Positions 7,793-10,000 of a stretch of DNA of 10,000 bases are shown one piece after another (the stretch's first letter is position 1; every line of letters starts with the position of its first letter). The notes beneath the pieces are model-generated. The model was not told where the DNA came from. It did not search any database and saw nothing but the letters and a program-made list of their open reading frames with translations. This stretch comes from Nitrospira sp. GTDB taxonomy: Bacteria > Nitrospirota > Nitrospiria > Nitrospirales > Nitrospiraceae. A program made the translations under genes and the position numbers. Location: assembly GCA_020216985.1 (NCBI GenBank), contig JAIWOH010000098.1:1-10000 (forward strand), given 5' to 3'.

Positions 7793-7816
7793 CGGTTGGG
7801 CGGTCTTGCCCAACCG
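7793..7816. promoter_or_regulatory. Perfect 9-bp inverted repeat in the divergent promoter region, possible operator
   Basis: CGGTTGGGC (7793-7801) and its complement (7808-7816) flank a 6-base centre. The repeat ends eight bases upstream of the lipoprotein -35 and lies 22 bases upstream of the proposed uppP -35. The placement suits a dimeric regulator binding between two divergent promoters. It has no T run, so a terminator is less likely. No regulator is identified. Confidence 0.4.
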
Positions 7817-7838
7817 ATCAAGCGATTCGAACCTCCGC

Positions 7839-7867
7839 TTGACGAACGGCGACCTCTCTGTGATGAT
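7839..7867 (+). promoter_or_regulatory. uppP: Candidate promoter for uppP
   Basis: TTGACG (7839-7844) and GATGAT (7862-7867) are 17 bases apart, matching five and four of six consensus bases. Transcription would start near 7874, about 50 bases before ATG 7925. A 7-bp inverted repeat (7863-7869 with 7878-7884) overlaps the -10 and the start point, and could be a further operator or an mRNA hairpin. Confidence 0.38.
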
Positions 7868-7924
7868 CGGCCCGCAACGATCATTTGCGCAGCCAAACCC
7901 TGTCCGACCGCAAAGGCTTCTCTT

Positions 7925-8800
7925 ATGAACGAATGGGGTCCCATGCTTGCCGTCATCCTGGGCGTCATCGAAGGCTTGACCGAATTCCTGCCCGTCTCCT
8001 CGACCGGCCACCTGATCTTGGCCGGCCACGCCCTGGGCTTTACCGGCGAGACGGCCGCCAACGCGGAAATCGCCATCCAGCTTGGCGCCATCCTGGCCGT
8101 GCTCGTCTTCGAGCGGGAAAAAATCGGCAGGCTTCTGTCGGGTGCCTGGCAAGAGCAGGCGGAGCTTCGCGCTTTGGTGAAAAAGGGCGGATCGCCCGCT
8201 TGGTCGGTCTGTTTGAAAACCTCCGTTCAAACGCATCGCCACCTGTGGTTCGTGATCGGCCTGGGCGTCGCGTTTTTGCCGGCCGCTTTGGTCGGCCTAT
8301 CGGCGCACGGCTGGATCACCGCTCATCTGTTCACGCCTCTGACGGTCGGCGTCACCTCCATCCTCGGCGGAATGATCATTCTTCTGGTGGAGAGCATGAA
8401 ACGGTCCGGCCGCACAACAACACTCGAGCACGTCTCTCTTTCGCACGCCGCCTGGATCGGTTTGGCGCAGTGCGCCTCCTTGATTCCAGGCATGTCCCGG
8501 TCCGGCTCCACGATCATCGGCGGCCTGTTGGCAGGCCTCGACCGAAAGGTGGCCACGGAATACTCCTTCTTTCTCGCCTTGCCGACGATCATCGCCGCCA
8601 CGCTGTACGAAACCTGGAAAGCCAGAGCCTCGTTCACGGATCAAGATTTCATGGCGCTCGGTATCGGCATGCTCGTCTCATTCCTGGTCGCCTGGGCCGT
8701 CATTGCGGCATTCTTATCCTACGTCCAGCGTCACACCTTGCGCGTGTTCGCGTATTACCGTATTATCCTCGGCGTCGCCGTTTTGGCGATTGTTCACTGA
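7925..8800 (+). CDS. uppP: Undecaprenyl-diphosphate phosphatase (UppP/BacA)
   Basis: A 291-residue polytopic inner-membrane enzyme. It removes one phosphate from undecaprenyl diphosphate to regenerate the lipid carrier for peptidoglycan and other envelope polymers; extra copies give bacitracin resistance in known cases. Both family signatures are present: 'EGLTEFLPVSSTGH' with Glu16, Glu20 and His29, and 'PGMSRSGST' 188-196 with the catalytic-type Arg192. Hydrophobic segments fill the rest, including 'IGLGVAFLPAALVGL', and the last helix ends near the C-terminus. The length is slightly above the E. coli protein (273 aa), partly from a soluble loop around residues 70-100. ATG 7925 is preferred: it has AAAGG eight bases upstream and starts directly before the conserved N-terminal helix, while the in-frame extension from 7733 is hydrophilic and crosses the divergent promoters. 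The DUF2024 gene follows after 14 bases. Confidence 0.95.
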   Translation: MNEWGPMLAVILGVIEGLTEFLPVSSTGHLILAGHALGFTGETAANAEIAIQLGAILAVLVFEREKIGRLLSGAWQEQAELRALVKKGGSPAWSVCLKTSVQTHRHLWFVIGLGVAFLPAALVGLSAHGWITAHLFTPLTVGVTSILGGMIILLVESMKRSGRTTTLEHVSLSHAAWIGLAQCASLIPGMSRSGSTIIGGLLAGLDRKVATEYSFFLALPTIIAATLYETWKARASFTDQDFMALGIGMLVSFLVAWAVIAAFLSYVQRHTLRVFAYYRIILGVAVLAIVH

Positions 8801-8814
8801 AAGGAGTTCTTGCC

Positions 8815-9075
8815 ATGGCAGCGGATACCGTGCACGTGTATGACACCTGGGTGACGGGGAAAAAAGGCCGGATTCATTTCGACGTGATGACCACGGACGA
8901 GGCCACCGCCTTGAAACTGGCCAAGGAGTATTTGGCCGGCATCGGAGAACCGGATGCGTCGGTGACTTCCAAGGAGTGCCAGTTCTGCCACAGTGAACCG
9001 GTGTTCATGTTCTCGGCGGAGCAGCAGAAGCAATTCAGAGAAAAGGGAGGATTTATCGTCCCCCTGCCGGCCTAA
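8815..9075 (+). CDS. DUF2024 family small protein
   Basis: An 86-residue soluble protein without a signal peptide. It matches DUF2024 in its order of motifs: 'VHVYDTWV' (6-13), 'GRIHFDVMTTDEATALKLAKEYL' region (18-40), 'IGEPDASVTSKECQFCHSE' region (43-61) and a short Gly-containing tail with 'GGFIVPLP'. The Cys55-x-x-Cys58-His59 motif is a family hallmark and could bind a metal. It also reads as a heme c site, but nothing suggests export, so heme attachment is unlikely. The function of this family is not known to me. ATG 8815 has AAGGAG at 8801-8806, eight bases upstream, and the gene starts 14 bases after the uppP stop, so the two are very probably one transcript that ends at the terminator at 9166-9202. 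Confidence 0.88.
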   Translation: MAADTVHVYDTWVTGKKGRIHFDVMTTDEATALKLAKEYLAGIGEPDASVTSKECQFCHSEPVFMFSAEQQKQFREKGGFIVPLPA

Positions 9076-9155
9076 CCAGCCCGTCCACGCGATCGATCGC
9101 CGCTACCTGCTCTCCGCTTCACCTGAACGATGTCAGGACGAAGGGTTCGTCCGCC

Positions 9156-9677
9156 TTACGGAACGGAAGCCTCTTCTTTGGAAGAAGAGGCTTCTTTTTT
9201 TTCGAGGGCAAAATGGATGATCAGGAAGATCACCCCGACGGTAATGGCCGAGTCCGCCACGTTGAAGGCCGGCCAATGGTAATCGTTGATGTAGAAATCC
9301 AGAAAGTCGATCACTTCTCCGTATTTGATCCGATCGATCAGATTGCCGATCGCCCCTCCTAAAATACCGGCGACGCTGAAGCGTCCCATCCGGTCACGCT
9401 CCGGCATGCGCAGGAGAATCGCGCTCAACAGTCCGAGCGCAAACAGCGAGGTCGCGCCGAAAAAGATCATGCGAAAGGTCTGGCTGCTGCCGGCCAGGAG
9501 ACCGAACGCCGCGCCGGGGTTTCGGATGTACGTCAAACTGAAGAAATCGGGGATAACGGGAATGGACTCATGCAGACGCATCGTCTGCATGACGCGCAGC
9601 TTGGTGATTTGATCGACCGCAATGACGACGCCGGTGAGGGAAGCCAACAGGAAGTTGGGCAAGGGAGAGCCGTTCAA
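9156..9677 (-). CDS. lspA: Lipoprotein signal peptidase (signal peptidase II)
   Basis: A 173-residue inner-membrane aspartyl protease that cuts the signal peptide from prolipoproteins after diacylglyceryl transfer to the Cys. Family motifs are clear: 'VDQITK' 21-26 in TM1, 'IRNPGAAFGLLAG' 51-63, 'GAIGNLIDRI' 108-117 with catalytic-type Asp115, 'VIDFLDFY' 122-129, and 'FNVADSAITVG' 138-148 with catalytic-type Asp142. Four membrane helices fit. TTG 9677 is chosen as start: GGAGG (9685-9689) lies seven bases before it and TTG overlaps the ileS TGA, a coupled arrangement. An in-frame ATG at 9695 would add six residues but leaves that ribosome site inside the gene. The C-terminal tail ('EKKEASSSKEEASVP') is charged, low in complexity and encoded by the terminator sequence of the opposite transcript. 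The HHH lipoprotein at 7002-7667 is a likely substrate. Confidence 0.95.
   Translation of the reverse strand: MNGSPLPNFLLASLTGVVIAVDQITKLRVMQTMRLHESIPVIPDFFSLTYIRNPGAAFGLLAGSSQTFRMIFFGATSLFALGLLSAILLRMPERDRMGRFSVAGILGGAIGNLIDRIKYGEVIDFLDFYINDYHWPAFNVADSAITVGVIFLIIHFALEKKEASSSKEEASVP
9166..9202 (+). terminator. Strong intrinsic terminator of the uppP-DUF2024 transcript
   Basis: A perfect 13-bp stem (9166-9178 with 9182-9194) with a 3-base loop is followed by eight T (9195-9202), a textbook Rho-independent terminator on the plus strand. It lies about 90 bases after the DUF2024 stop and overlaps the last codons of lspA on the other strand. Confidence 0.93.
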
Positions 9678-10000
9678 TGAATGGCCTCCAGACATCGATC
9701 GCACAGAGTCGGATGCGCGGCATCCCGACCCACGGCCTCCCGGTAGTTCCAACACCGTTCGCATTTGTCGCCCTTAGCCTTGAACACGCGTACCAGAAAG
9801 TCCGGCTTCTGCGGAAACTCGCCGGCCTCTTTGAGTTCCACCTGCGAGACGATGAAAAGGCTCGGCAAAATCTGCTCGTATCGTTTGAGCAAACCGAACC
9901 GTTCGGAATCCGCCTCGATTTCCAGGCCGGCTTCAAGCGACGAGCCGATGAGTTTTTCCCGTCGCCGTTCCTCCAAAGCAGCCAGCGCGGCTTCCCGTAC
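9674..10000 (-). CDS. ileS: Isoleucyl-tRNA synthetase, C-terminal end (cut by window end)
   Basis: The last 108 residues are present and the gene continues beyond the window. The segment 'REKLIGSSLEA' is the usual end of the anticodon-binding domain in bacterial IleRS. It is followed by the C-terminal zinc-finger: 'KCERCW' (Cys80, Cys83 in this fragment) and 'LCDRC' (Cys100, Cys103), a CxxC-CxxC pair needed for aminoacylation in the bacterial form. A C-terminal zinc knuckle of this kind marks the common bacterial (mupirocin-sensitive) type rather than the eukaryote-like type. Its TGA (9674-9676) overlaps the TTG of lspA, matching the frequent ileS-lspA gene order. Confidence 0.95.
   Translation of the reverse strand, partial: VREAALAALEERRREKLIGSSLEAGLEIEADSERFGLLKRYEQILPSLFIVSQVELKEAGEFPQKPDFLVRVFKAKGDKCERCWNYREAVGRDAAHPTLCDRCLEAIH

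Noticed and set aside
7311..7842. Two long plus-strand open frames opposite the lipoprotein gene.
   Set aside because: They mirror the coiled-coil codons, lack ribosome sites, and the minus-strand gene has a signal peptide, domain and promoter.
7733..7924. 64-codon N-terminal extension of UppP.
   Set aside because: It crosses the divergent promoter region, is hydrophilic, and the family's first helix begins right at the ATG at 7925.
7885..8814. Long frame upstream of the DUF2024 start, antiparallel in meaning to uppP.
   Set aside because: It is a shifted-frame reading of uppP with Arg/Pro-rich content; DUF2024 has a proper ATG and ribosome site at 8815.
8977..8991. CxxCH in the DUF2024 protein as a c-type heme site.
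   Set aside because: The protein has no signal peptide or other cytochrome features, and the motif is typical of DUF2024 itself.

Overview
The window is GC-rich, gene-dense bacterial chromosome with short gaps and no phage, insertion-sequence, tRNA, rRNA or CRISPR signal. The lipoprotein and diderm-type envelope genes suggest a Gram-negative-type cell. Gene content and protein style (an ABC_sub_bind-type binding protein next to a histidine kinase, a DUF2024 protein, ileS-lspA) remind me of Nitrospirota such as Nitrospira, but that placement is inference.

Region 1 (1-2106, + strand): the 3' end of a substrate-binding protein gene overlaps by one base a membrane sensor histidine kinase of 560 residues. 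The pair looks translationally coupled and may form one sensory unit. A stem-loop sits on the kinase stop codon. Region 2 (2107-5685, +): one very large gene encodes a three-part lysophospholipid-recycling protein: an LplT-like MFS transporter, a PlsC-type acyltransferase and an Aas-like acyl-ACP synthetase. Its acyltransferase HX4D motif carries Gln in place of the catalytic His, the most notable oddity in the window. Region 3 (5686-6967, +): a metal-dependent amidohydrolase, ending in two stem-loops.

Region 4 (7002-7667, - strand): a lipoprotein with a long coiled coil and a C-terminal ComEA-like helix-hairpin-helix domain, with a good sigma70-type promoter. It is divergent from region 5 (7839-9202, +): uppP (undecaprenyl-diphosphate phosphatase) followed closely by a small DUF2024 gene and a strong intrinsic terminator. 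Region 6 (9156-10000, -): the end of ileS overlapping lspA (signal peptidase II). The terminator of the DUF2024 gene lies inside the 3' coding end of lspA.

Functionally the window leans toward the cell envelope: phospholipid repair (Aas fusion), undecaprenyl phosphate recycling (UppP), lipoprotein maturation (LspA) and a lipoprotein substrate of that pathway. I see no clearly new multi-gene system. The best leads are the His-to-Gln change in the acyltransferase module, the binding-protein/kinase pair, and the HHH-tipped coiled-coil lipoprotein.
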